Shown: positions 21,201 to 27,510 of the stretch, piece by piece | Position numbering within the stretch: position 1 is the stretch's first letter | Layout: each line of letters opens with the position of its first letter | Source: Bacillota bacterium | GTDB taxonomy: Bacteria; Bacillota; Clostridia; Acetivibrionales; DTU013 | Assembly (NCBI GenBank): GCA_023439545.1 | Contig: JAEXNT010000066.1 | Coordinates: 1-52,069 of the forward strand | Length of the DNA: 52,069 nucleotides | Reading direction: 5' to 3' | Position numbers and translations under genes: made by a program | Notes under the pieces: generated by a model | Database searches by the model: none | Told to the model about the DNA's origin: nothing | The model's input: the letters and a program-made list of their open reading frames with translations, nothing else

Positions 21201-24200
21201 GCTGATTATTACTCCGAACAGGACGCCGCCGGAGGGTGCACCTTTCAATGCACTGCTCTATGGTTGGACCTACGAGTTTCGCTATGTCGGGGAAGGAATC
21301 AGTGATCTTTATGGAAATAAGGATCCTGAGGAAATCCATTCGATCCGGTTCACGGTTGAAAGCAAAAAAATAGCATACACGCTTCCGGCATCCGGCGAAT
21401 CGCAAGTGCCGCTCAACGCCGGCATAAAAGTGCAGTTCAATCCCGGGTTTGCAAACCCTTCAAAGGGAATGAACTTTGGTGAAATAAAAGTACTCCGTGC
21501 GGATAACGGCGGAGGGAAAACCATATATACCGAAATTGCTTCCAGTGCGGTCCTGAACGAAAACATACTATATATCTCACCGGAGGAAGACATGAGCCCG
21601 CTGACGACATATGCGGTCGAGATACCAAGGGGTGCGATTGCAGGTTCCGGCTCTAGCGTAAACAACTACGAATCCTTCAGCTTTACGACCGGCAGCAGTT
21701 CCTTGCAGATCGGCAATATAGAGATTTCCAATACGGTCAGGGTCGGAACCGGACTCTCGGAAGGTGAGACGGCCAGCTTCAGCGCTGTCGGATACCCTGC
21801 GGGCACCGGCTTTATCTGGGATTTCGGAGACGGTATCTCCGCTTCCGGCGCTTCTGTAAGTCATAGTTTTGCAACGCGCGGTGAATATAACGTGATGTTG
21901 ATTTGTGCAAATTCAGGCGGTATGCCAATAATTACACGCAAAACGGTTGGTGTATTGAAGCGTCCCGACCCGGCATCGATCCGGCTCGACGCTACTCCCT
22001 CTACTCCTGTCGCAGTTCCGGCGGGAGGAAGCACCGAATGGATCGTATCTCTGAAGAGCGGAGGCCTTCCGGTGGAGAACGGAAAAATAACTGTAAGCAG
22101 GAGCTACCCGGTTGCCGAAAACAGGCCGCCGGAAGTCCTTGCGAACATTACAACCGACGCAAACGGGTACGCAAGCTATACTGGCACTCTGCCGGAGGGG
22201 GTCCCGGAGTATTATGTGAAATTTACATATGAAAATAATTACAATGGCACTGCGGTAAAGAAGGAAGTCCGCAGGATTCTGAAAAGCGCTGCAGGCAAGG
22301 TGGAGGTATCCGGATACGTCATCAACGACAGGAATGTCGCCCAGGCGGGAGCTTCCGTAAAGATCGGGACAACTTCCGTCAAGACGGATAGCACCGGTTA
22401 TTATAAAATATCCGGACTGAATGTCGGTACATATACAATGCGTGTCAGTTCGGGTATGCATTACGACAGTGTTGAGGAAATATCGCTGGCACAGAAGAGT
22501 ACTGTTAAAACCATAACGCTTACGAAGTTGACGCCTTCAGGAAACCCGACTGTCAATATCATATACATCAACGATACCGCTCCGGGATATGGAAAGAATT
22601 TTTACTTCCTGCAGGGAATTGACGCGCCGATAGAGGCCTACGCACTGGTTGACTGGAAAGGGCATGATCCCGGATATATCGAGTTCAGCTTGAACGGAAA
22701 CATCACCAAAAGCACAAACATGAAGCTTTCGCTGAATGCGAAGGATCTCAAACAGGGCGATCAGCTTATGGTTGCCTGTGTGACCGCGGACAATGTCAGA
22801 TCTCCCGCTGTCAATGCCCGTATCAATATCATAAATTCGCTTCCGCGTGAGTTCCCTGTTGATTTGAATCCGACATTTGTCGGGAACAGGTATGTCATCG
22901 ACCAGTATATGCCCCTTATGGGCATAAGCACGCCGTATATCGACAGTATCCCGATGATCTCCGGAGGACCGATCTCCTTCCTGGGATCGCCCGCCCATGT
23001 AACCGGATTCATGAGCCTTGACGGAACGTTCACCGCCACCATCGGACAGGGAGTCGATGCCAAGGCGATGGCTTATGCGGCTCAGAACAGTAAAATTCAG
23101 AAGATACTGGCTGCAAGAAATGCGGCGACCCAGGCGGAAAAAGATGAGATCAACAGCAGGAGATCCTCATCCGTGTTCGGCAGTTTCGAGTTCAGTTCAA
23201 ACCTGGATGCCAATTTCGATTGGAGTTATATTCCTTCAACGGGCAGATGGCAGTATCTTACGGGTAGCATCACTCTTAATACGGATTCTGAAATAGTGGG
23301 CAGAAGATCCTGGGGCATCAAGGGAGTTCCCCTGAGTGTATTCCTTGCAGGTAAATTTACACTTGAAATGGATTCGTCACTGAAGTCGGCAGGAGCAATG
23401 GATAACTACACGAGCGGATACCTGGATTTCTCCAAAATTGAAATTGAAATGTCCGGCGGAATCGATGCGTTTATCGCAAGCGCAGGCGTCTACTTTGCAG
23501 GAGGGGGAAAAGTCCGGATCGATTATCCGTCGAAGGACGTCAAGTATTACATTTATGTAAAAGGATATGCAAAACTCAAAGCCTTGCTCTGGAGTGTCGA
23601 TTTTCCGTTCCTTGAATACGGCTGGGGCGATGATTATGAGACCGGATACAATATTGCGATGCTGAGTTCCAATTATAGTGCAAGCCTGTATAACGTGGAT
23701 GAAGAGGGACTTAAGGTAATGAGCAGGGGCTACCTGAACGGTCAGTCCGGATGGCAGCCGGAAGGAGCAGTGAAGATTCCTGCCGCAATGCGGACTGCCG
23801 ACAGCAAGACAATGCCCACATCAGGCGGTACGGCGGCGTCAGCGGCAGGCAGCATGGCGGTATCGGATGCAGGCATCGCGACCAGGTCGACTTTACGAAG
23901 CAATACCTTCCCGTATACCGAACAAAAGCTTGTTCCCTATAACAATGGCGCTTTTATGGTGCTCCTTGAAGACGACTCGAACAGGACCTCCCTTAACAGG
24001 ACAAGAGCATCCTACTCGATCTATGACGGCAGTTCGTGGACAACTCCGCTGCCAATAGACCCGAAGGATGAAACAGCGGACTTCAAGCCGGCGGCGGCCG
24101 CTACATCGGATGGCGTCCTGGCGGCATGGGAGAATCTGAATAAAGTCCTGGAAGAAGACGCCGGCTTTGGAGATGCACTTGCGAGCGAAGAGATCCGTGT

Positions 24201-27200
24201 TGGTTATTATGATGCGGCGACCGGGAAATGGAACAGTCCTTATGATCTTACGGAAGACAGCTTCCTCGACCATTCGCCCAGAATAGCAGCGAGCGGCCAT
24301 AATGGCATTCTGACATGGATCAAGAGCAAGTCGGACAGTTACGGCTCTGCTCTCGGCGAGGGCTATTCGGCCGCCGATGAGATCATGTTCTCAAAATGGA
24401 ATGGAAGCAGTTTCAGTGAACCGGAAAGCATTGCAGCACCTGACAAGCGGATCATTGACGCCTCTGTTGCTTTTGACGGAACTACAGGCGCGTATGTATG
24501 TACACTGGACGGAGATAATGACCTTACTACAACCACCGACCGGGAGATTTACATCATGACATACAATGGGACGACATGGAGCGAGCTTCGCCGGATAACC
24601 GACAATACGATCAGCGACTCATCTCCCCAGGTTTGTATGGATAAAAACGGCAAAGCATTTGTTACATGGAGTGAAGACAAAAAGGTCTTGTATATGAATG
24701 ATGCGGGTTCGGCCCAGCAGCCTGTCAGAACGGCCATTGACGATACTATTGTCACGGAGCCATATACAATGGCTGTAAACGCCGAGGGCCTTGTTGCTCT
24801 GGTCTGTCCGGGCAAGTCGTCCGAAGGCGGACAGGAGCTGTACACGATGACATATGACCCGAAATACGGCGTTTGGAGCAGAGAAACAGGGCTGACCTTC
24901 GATCAGGCGAACAACTACTCACCCAGTCCGTTATTTATCGGCAATAAGCTCGTAACCGTCTACAACCGCATGCAGATAGCCGAGGAAACCAATCCGGCGG
25001 ACGGAAAAACCTACCCTGTAATGAGTGAATGCGCGGATCTGGTAATGTATTCCGTCACACTCGACCATGATCTGGCAGTCTCTTCCGATACCATCACATT
25101 GTCTGAGAACAATCCGTATTCCGGAAGCTTAATTACAATCGGCGCAACAATAAAGAACAGCGGTATGTTCACCGAACCTGGAGCCGAGGCCGCATTCTAC
25201 TATGGGGATCCGGGTAACGGCGGAACGCTGATCGGTAAGGCAGCCGTTTCCGATCCTATGGTTCCGGGCAGCACGGCATATGTTGACACCGAATGGGAAG
25301 TGCCTGCCGGGGGAGCAGCAAGCGACCTGTATGTTGTCGTTAACTCTGCGGATAAAGCCAATATAGACGAAGACCTGTCGAATAATACCGCGGTCAGAAA
25401 GCTCGCATGTCCTGATCTTGAGATATCGGCACTGAACTACGCACCGGTCGGAGAGGGAAAATATGCTTTGACGGCAACCGTGAAAAACGTCGGCAGTTTG
25501 GATGTCACCAACGCAGTCCTGACCTTCGAACGCGGTGATGCAAGCAATCAGCTGCAGGCGATCGGAGCAGTGGATACCGGAGCGCTCGCCAAGGGTGAAA
25601 CGAAGGATATATTGTATTTGTGGACGGCGGACCCCAGCGTATGGATACAAGACAGCAACAGTCCAGGCAACGGAAAGGCGGATGTTTTCGCTTCGGTTGA
25701 AATCCCGGACAGTTCAGCCGAGATGGTACTTGAGAATAACGTGCAGTCTGTGACACTTTTACGGCAAAGTTTGAACATACTGACGACCGAACCGGCAAAC
25801 TACGGGAAAGACGTCGATATTAACAGCCCGATACGTATTACCTACGACAGTGCAATTGTGAAAGGAAGTGCTTTTGATGGGATCGCGCTGAAGGGTTCTG
25901 ACAATATCCCGATAACGGTCACGAAAACCATAAGCGAGGATATGCTGACAATCCAGCCGAAAGCCCCCCTCGGGTACGGCAGAAGCTACACGCTTATGAT
26001 CCCCGCTTCCGCTGTCCTGGATGCGGAAAGCGGCGTACCCGGCGCCGAGTATTTCGCCACGTTCAACACAAAAGCGGATCCGGGAGGCACGGGCGATCCG
26101 GGTACCAATGATCCCGGCGCCAATGATCCCGGTCCCACTGGTTCGGGCACGGGCACAAATACCGGTAACGAGACCTACGCTGTCGTAACATCCGGATCCT
26201 ATAGAGGAACGATTGAAGTGAGTATAGATTATAGCAGGGGTGTGGCGACTGCCAGCCTGGATGAGGCAATTCTGGGGAAATTGGGGAAAGCCCTCTCCAT
26301 CCGTATGCCCGTTGTAAAAGGAGTTACCTCTTACAACCTGCAGATGCCTGTGTCAGCCTTATCTGCAGAAAAGCAAGGTTATACGATTCAAATGGTTTGC
26401 GCCAATGGGACAATCACACTTCCGGGGAACATGCTTGAGAAGGATCAAATTGGAAATCACAAGACTGTAACTGTTTCCATGGAAAGCGTCGGAAAAGGGA
26501 ATCTTTCACCGGAAGTTCAAAAGCTGATTGGTGACAGGCCTGTCATTAAGCTTAAGCTAATAGCCGACAACGAGATTATGGAATGGAATAATCCCGATGC
26601 GCCGGTGACCGTATCCATCCCCTATACACCGAGCGCTGCGGAACTGGCGGACCCTGATAAAATCGTTATATGGTACGTTGACGGTTCCGGAAGAATTAAT
26701 CCGGTCTATTCCGGCAGATATGACCTGAAAACCGGCACGGTGACTTTCAAGACCACGCACTTCAGTTGTTTTGCGGTTGCATACGGAAATAGGAGCATCA
26801 CGGACCTGAAGAATTACGGTTGGGCGGAAGACGCCATTGAAGCGCTTGCGGTCCGGGGAATCCTCAACGGTATGTCAGAAACAAAGTTTTCTCCCGGCAA
26901 GGCCATCACGAGAGCTGAATTCGTATGTTTGCTTGTAAGAACGCTGGGGTTGAGTTCCAAATTCGAATCCAATTTCTCCGATGTCGACAAGAAGGCGTAC
27001 TATTACAACGAGGTCGGGATCGCAAGAAAATACGGCATCGCCCAAGGAGACGGCGGCAGGTTCCGCCCGGATGACAGGATCACGAGACAGGACATGATGG
27101 TGCTGACCGTTCGCGCATTAGAGAAATCAGGAGAGCTGAAAAAACTGGATAAGTCGAATCCTCTTTCCCAGTTCAGCGACAAAAAACTTCTTGCGAAATA

Positions 27201-27333
27201 TGCAATTGAAAGTGCAGAGTACGCAGTGGGCACAGGCTTGATTCAAGGCAACAATGGACGCTTGAATCCAATGGGTTATACGACCAGAGCCGAAACAGCC
27301 GTGATACTCTATCGTTTGTTCAAATCCAGGTAA
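9241..27333 (+). CDS. Giant (6030-residue) secreted SLH-anchored multidomain surface protein
   Basis: Signal peptide at 1-~31 (ends VVYA). Domain order: RCC1-type block (~45-325); fourteen copies of a ~125-residue repeat (~325-2115); second RCC1-type block (~2127-2415); repeat copy 15 (~2422); third, most regular RCC1 block (~2555-2827); repeat copy 16 (~2830-2950); a region with several SxDGxNW motifs typical of BNR/sialidase-like propellers (~3240-3570); Big_5-like domains in series (~3593-4150); PKD domain with IWDFGDG (~4158-4240); Big_1-like segment (~4240-4350); CarboxypepD_reg-like domain (~4350-4425); unassigned region (~4433-4830); a second propeller-like region (~4880-5270); two CARDB domains (~5274-5510); one more Big_5 (~5513-5610); a Gly/Pro/Asp linker; a pre-SLH domain (~5644-5850) and three SLH motifs (~5856-6030). 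It should be exported and held to the cell wall by the SLH motifs. Adhesion or binding of polymers is inferred; no catalytic domain was recognised. The frame is uninterrupted over 18 kb. Confidence 0.92.
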   Translation: MLKKRISRFVSVLISLIMFVTYLPPVEVVYASDPLLTVSECDQYKKLISSSIDYTIAISSDKRVVYWGSSSSPVRNVPADLENVGMVAAGYNFALALTNDGKVVAWGDNTFNQCQGNGLTGVKYITAGNSFALALKNDGTVVAWGDNLNRQCDIPAGLSEVVAIEAGSLHAIALKSDGSVIAWGNNDSDWKQCEVPTDAAIGAPPQVVAFDAPWGHNLAIRSDGSVIAWGNNNNSQATIPSGITNAVAVSGSLWCSMVLMADGTVKEWGKTYSAMGITEPPGLTGVKAISSQQDMSFALVDNNNGYYKVKVWDGGGITGEVDLSVGPKIVSHTLAEDNSYINVTFNCGIYGDAAGTSAVAASSFILDYQAHEGMASNVAIASMKRTDGTELKGGEKTIRFYLDVTGQPDGQETIVINPAYVAGNVPIFDEKGVMIEDAQTTGMVYLNTTMPRFVSATIDNANTYVDVAFNQAIYGDAQAKTEISVSDFKFSFYRNEGTATSATLVSITNTDIAATTPASAVYRFNFALTGTANGKETIEIKPADGHSVFSISGEPMLAVRTTGHIPLSPPAPEIVKMELAGDNSYLDIFFNTGVYGDRDNVTDAGFDPVSFGDILCHIQSFGGGAKNVSISSFTKIDGSNLTGGETAVRLNLSYNGSPTGVEYFGLWVERLYNSKGVFYGSENTTMIKLNAMSPSIGLCSASLNNEYVDVNFNMGVYGHDGSGNPVPVDKEDFALEYSKGVGSALNATIRSVGANTGSDPANPVPLSGGEKTVRVFLALTSPATGGAGGESVKISPRDNESIYSADEQAVPATSSTGKVNLNPSFPVMESYRLSKDNRYIDIDFNLGVYGNSAHTLPVSPSSFIVNFYTYSYNGGRATAATIAAVTGQDGTPLKAGDRNLRLMLDITGIPSGAETIAIYPSTSNPIYNSLGKSILMDPAQRVPDTCLNPVPEILTAALAGNLSYMDVSISCGVYGNADHTTAVSADDFQLIFKKNTGGTAEGASILSVRKPDSENEATAAPLTGGETVLRFFLSVQGSQSGLETIQIMPLNGSSVYSSAGNPMPGNQTTPAKKLVAGPPEIVSAKLANDNSYIDITFSRGIYGDSGGTVGLNETDFSITVESNNGDVTRAVISSVKQTDGTTPPAGGEKALRLFLTTQKTVVDEITKGTTIVETSASGTESIEIRPANGTSIYALSGTAMDAMQTTGKISLAEIPRIVSAVMATDYSYVDLTFSKGVYGAGNGKTPLSASSFQLYFERNGGIAANASIKSVRKPNGTSPASASALSGGEKTVRIFISVVGTANGKEWIKILPSGSKAIFDSTGRAMSADKSTDKLYLKGNTLQLVSAVIADDNSYVDVNFNVGVYGAADGNSPVTPNHFRIANTDAQFASITNTAGTALKGGETTLRFNLSFPYVQHPGDGLAILPASLTGGPKVYNINGEEMPFNQQTGTVKFHEVALDSCELSPDNAYIDLKFSTGVYGDFGKKTPIGAEDLALEFQKNNGTSTGAAIRSVRKADSAVEANAGALKGGETTVRVFLNVAGNPDGKETVGFSTVSGGVFGSSILAGVLTTGAISLYSGTLAVVSASMGDDNAYVDVTFSQGIYGDASGKTPVDNNDFTASFTGGTGSLTGIGIAAVKKADGEKPDTASALTGGEKVIRIFLSMTGTASGSETLRIEPATPTSIYPLRGAALSGAHSSASVQMISGSPKIVSAVMAAGSSYVDVTFNIGIYGTIPSSPVTINSFNYVFNPNAAGGGNNKISVSVSSVKKADSGNEAFASALTGGEKKLRFFLKISKASGAAETDSTVPTGLETIIITPAQSIYSSTGVKLGMAETTGPVRLLAPELEFAGDSAAQLSNSDTKLQYIDVKFNTDVFGTADGSAPVDPSDFQIVFSSNSGNTTKAEIMSVRKPDTADLTKDSALTGGTDSIRFYLKTYTGNFSPYIEASASGVETVVIKPKADSVFNRSGQAMAIEKATRTIRLANAFPKIVSAQMGPGNVYVDVTFSTGIYGNSGSTGKAAYYSNFKAVFSRNGGTASDAYINWAARPDSNDRLLATPLAGGEKVIRFFLTVSKIPSGVETIEIMPDSPQLKDSNGLALKSPQTTGRIRLITPYPPQWPLTGSNGEAFGWLSDYRISVGYEHTLVVKNDGAVAAFGNNSQGQTNVPGTLSGVDSVAAGASFSAALKRNGTLSGWGSITIPDGLTDVKMISAGSNTLFALRGSGDEQYISLIGDDYYRFEDVIDKNYYEEKLELKESNSSIRAISAGNDEHLLVLREDGTVEAYDYSDRLTPNYYGQCSVPEGLKDVRSVSAGFGFSLALKKDGAVAGWGDVKLPSAGIGNAAAISASTLGYCILKTDGTVEVYDRNGSKLTNQGTAVLQDVIGVSAGQDTYIFIGKDGSVDGLKDITYGIMEDIETPAGLNLYQNVLKGTLFNNSYVNLELRDSAATNAAKLGIYGADGFRAITAADLKVEIVNGSQSLFGITITDVRNATNPAFEVGAGDTVVRVLLKITGVPDGTETFVIKPASSFSIGDVSGNTLIAPQMSNVMTLGSGSRYDLYSMRIDAGWSHTIAMKEKGYVFNWGDNTYGQAPALLSQDNASQVSAGYHHSAVLLHDGTVKAWGENYYGQLDMPGTLKNIVRISAGGYHTLALKSDGTVAAWGDNYYKQCAAPLGLYDVVAISAGGHHSLALKSDGTVVAWGDNSFGQSRVPDGLSNVVAISAGDDFSLALKSDGTVTAWGNNSKGQIKLPSGLKKVKAISAGYRHSLAILSDGTVTAWGDNGKGQCTVPSALTDVYAVSAGAYHSVAMAGDGNITAWGDNSAGQTNVPENTLLPRVVSAVLADDNSYIDLQFNVGIYGLPDGTSPFNTSNLKVIFDGKSAGGVTAVTVSDVRKNDNTILSQASALTGGENIVRVFLSLTGVPKGVETVQLTAEAGKPVYDAYKVAMKGSSLTDVFTLKAPKMVKEITVDNTSSGSGTKYELVAIDSIDGKPVPVYDYVPAINTPYISWEHELKTGSAIKKPDGNYESTNSMLILGLYSNEKNHDNQELAWVNFNSKPAKFLKTAAIGDLKLDLYYVLGKDIPVHPGKYKITAYYRGSNLYLKGLAISLTGVAQMAPENISSTMDDGTYENICSLLDTKTDRAMQVDFTADPYSDKFGLTSTVREKAGDYFTKHSENSYIKGWATIAVSVRNAVYPVETINYDPVRTYDTLPDLPAGNKIAFAQDKSNAAVSNAGRQLSFQADGKTVTILSSPDGTNWKTSTCTLPDITHEGNSYTYIGDTEITDWAVYEDVISHTTRYVAVGNAWVGRYKPDGSAEYETETYFDEIGHKQTHRYTYETSIKIYLMSSDGENWTSGYYPDFVFRTYENVKNGSLHTRFKGVVCNNNGLFVAYDAADVYYMIYSDSQWTLGKSFKTDSQGNTVNTQLNYLTDLYTKNNMLLLTGKGLDKENLNLYCSTDGITWTQGVVAYKDPKFYEYDKTARKTIWKYDRSFSGGMTFAHNTFATSNGYTIAASQDGRNWSLYKTDSVGSDLIAFRDTFFRTVNYSTVSGNACWLLSSEDLLNWYAEDKDFFMSEFTPAGAKLSPVTGTVRNGFEAMTLEMAAPGDGETKVPVNSILTLCYTDELKQGTDFKRISLKTAADVNIPISLLLDGENKTLSILPKADLSPITRYVLTIPEGALIDPSNLRANKLLNIAFTTGTSELPAITGNNLGSAEDPFDVGSAMELCYSREIAVNLPGLFDKITVAPKANPSNKVQINKRIEGTKLILTPVVPLQYNTTYVISIPDGAVKDLFGNEAGPFSIEFVTGPDLKIPMIEKTEPVDKGERTVTSMPICIYFSEKVTEGPGFSRITLQDIREENTTEAAITLKDETVDGTVKTTMLIQPGNELALHRTYRVTIPADAVKDASNNTLASEYTFEFTEEIKKSYPVLVKTSPANNAAEVDIMGDIILTYDRPIRMMDSFSLPGSSSIKSCDAGHSGVVPFTAKTDGCRLIITPNRTPPEGAPFNALLYGWTYEFRYVGEGISDLYGNKDPEEIHSIRFTVESKKIAYTLPASGESQVPLNAGIKVQFNPGFANPSKGMNFGEIKVLRADNGGGKTIYTEIASSAVLNENILYISPEEDMSPLTTYAVEIPRGAIAGSGSSVNNYESFSFTTGSSSLQIGNIEISNTVRVGTGLSEGETASFSAVGYPAGTGFIWDFGDGISASGASVSHSFATRGEYNVMLICANSGGMPIITRKTVGVLKRPDPASIRLDATPSTPVAVPAGGSTEWIVSLKSGGLPVENGKITVSRSYPVAENRPPEVLANITTDANGYASYTGTLPEGVPEYYVKFTYENNYNGTAVKKEVRRILKSAAGKVEVSGYVINDRNVAQAGASVKIGTTSVKTDSTGYYKISGLNVGTYTMRVSSGMHYDSVEEISLAQKSTVKTITLTKLTPSGNPTVNIIYINDTAPGYGKNFYFLQGIDAPIEAYALVDWKGHDPGYIEFSLNGNITKSTNMKLSLNAKDLKQGDQLMVACVTADNVRSPAVNARINIINSLPREFPVDLNPTFVGNRYVIDQYMPLMGISTPYIDSIPMISGGPISFLGSPAHVTGFMSLDGTFTATIGQGVDAKAMAYAAQNSKIQKILAARNAATQAEKDEINSRRSSSVFGSFEFSSNLDANFDWSYIPSTGRWQYLTGSITLNTDSEIVGRRSWGIKGVPLSVFLAGKFTLEMDSSLKSAGAMDNYTSGYLDFSKIEIEMSGGIDAFIASAGVYFAGGGKVRIDYPSKDVKYYIYVKGYAKLKALLWSVDFPFLEYGWGDDYETGYNIAMLSSNYSASLYNVDEEGLKVMSRGYLNGQSGWQPEGAVKIPAAMRTADSKTMPTSGGTAASAAGSMAVSDAGIATRSTLRSNTFPYTEQKLVPYNNGAFMVLLEDDSNRTSLNRTRASYSIYDGSSWTTPLPIDPKDETADFKPAAAATSDGVLAAWENLNKVLEEDAGFGDALASEEIRVGYYDAATGKWNSPYDLTEDSFLDHSPRIAASGHNGILTWIKSKSDSYGSALGEGYSAADEIMFSKWNGSSFSEPESIAAPDKRIIDASVAFDGTTGAYVCTLDGDNDLTTTTDREIYIMTYNGTTWSELRRITDNTISDSSPQVCMDKNGKAFVTWSEDKKVLYMNDAGSAQQPVRTAIDDTIVTEPYTMAVNAEGLVALVCPGKSSEGGQELYTMTYDPKYGVWSRETGLTFDQANNYSPSPLFIGNKLVTVYNRMQIAEETNPADGKTYPVMSECADLVMYSVTLDHDLAVSSDTITLSENNPYSGSLITIGATIKNSGMFTEPGAEAAFYYGDPGNGGTLIGKAAVSDPMVPGSTAYVDTEWEVPAGGAASDLYVVVNSADKANIDEDLSNNTAVRKLACPDLEISALNYAPVGEGKYALTATVKNVGSLDVTNAVLTFERGDASNQLQAIGAVDTGALAKGETKDILYLWTADPSVWIQDSNSPGNGKADVFASVEIPDSSAEMVLENNVQSVTLLRQSLNILTTEPANYGKDVDINSPIRITYDSAIVKGSAFDGIALKGSDNIPITVTKTISEDMLTIQPKAPLGYGRSYTLMIPASAVLDAESGVPGAEYFATFNTKADPGGTGDPGTNDPGANDPGPTGSGTGTNTGNETYAVVTSGSYRGTIEVSIDYSRGVATASLDEAILGKLGKALSIRMPVVKGVTSYNLQMPVSALSAEKQGYTIQMVCANGTITLPGNMLEKDQIGNHKTVTVSMESVGKGNLSPEVQKLIGDRPVIKLKLIADNEIMEWNNPDAPVTVSIPYTPSAAELADPDKIVIWYVDGSGRINPVYSGRYDLKTGTVTFKTTHFSCFAVAYGNRSITDLKNYGWAEDAIEALAVRGILNGMSETKFSPGKAITRAEFVCLLVRTLGLSSKFESNFSDVDKKAYYYNEVGIARKYGIAQGDGGRFRPDDRITRQDMMVLTVRALEKSGELKKLDKSNPLSQFSDKKLLAKYAIESAEYAVGTGLIQGNNGRLNPMGYTTRAETAVILYRLFKSR
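9370..10200 (+). repeat. RCC1-type repeat block 1
   Basis: About six ~40-residue units with the core DGxVxAWGxNxxxQ...P.G, e.g. VVAWGDNLNRQCDIPAG and VIAWGNNNNSQATIPSG; one propeller, directly after the signal peptide. Confidence 0.8.
10216..15590 (+). repeat. Fourteen tandem copies of a ~125-residue surface repeat
   Basis: Each unit begins P.IVSA.....DNSYVDVTF, continues with GIYGD..G..PV....F, a mid-block SVRK.DG, ALTGGEK.VR.FL, and ends G.ETI.I.P...SIY...G.AM...QTTG.I.L. Approximate first bases: 10216, 10588, 10954, 11320, 11716, 12091, 12475, 12880, 13264, 13600, 13981, 14362, 14770, 15199. Two more copies start near 16505 and 17730. Unit 9 is shorter and units 12 and 13 carry insertions. 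The fold is probably an Ig-like beta-sandwich (inferred). Confidence 0.85.
15640..16470 (+). repeat. RCC1-type repeat block 2 (degenerate)
   Basis: Units such as VAAFGNNSQGQTNVPG and VAGWGDVKLPSAG, with the SAG.....ALK..G rhythm retained but many core residues lost. It is the most diverged of the three RCC1 blocks. Confidence 0.7.
16910..17725 (+). repeat. RCC1-type repeat block 3 (seven regular units)
   Basis: Seven close units with VxAWGDNxxGQ, e.g. VVAWGDNSFGQSRVPDG and VTAWGDNGKGQCTVPSA. A seven-bladed RCC1 propeller is expected. DNA identity between units is high, which suggests recent duplication or gene conversion. Confidence 0.85.
26806..27330 (+). other. Three SLH motifs (cell-wall anchor) of the giant protein
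   Basis: Three motifs: one beginning YGWAEDAIEALAVRGILNG, with the conserved FSPGKAITRAEF; one with YGIAQGDGGRFRPDDRITRQ; one with VGTGLIQGNNGRLNPMGYTT. SLH trimers bind pyruvylated secondary cell-wall polymer. Confidence 0.9.
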
Positions 27334-27355
27334 CTGGCCGATCAAATAAATAAGG

Positions 27356-27398
27356 AGCTGTTCCGGATCAGAGTTTCTCTGATCTGGGACAGCTTTTT
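27356..27398 (+). terminator. Rho-independent terminator after the giant gene
   Basis: AGCTGTTCCGGATCAGAG pairs with TCTGATCTGGGACAGCT across a TTTC loop, followed by TTTTTG. Long, nearly perfect stem; it ends the 18-kb transcript and isolates the helicase gene. Confidence 0.92.
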
Positions 27399-27510
27399 GT
27401 CTCCTTGAGGTTGATTTTAAACAAGATTCAGATACAAGCGTGATTTGCAAATGATTTGCAAAAGTTGTGTTACAATAATGGAATAGATAAAGGTGGAAAG
27501 AGAGAATACA

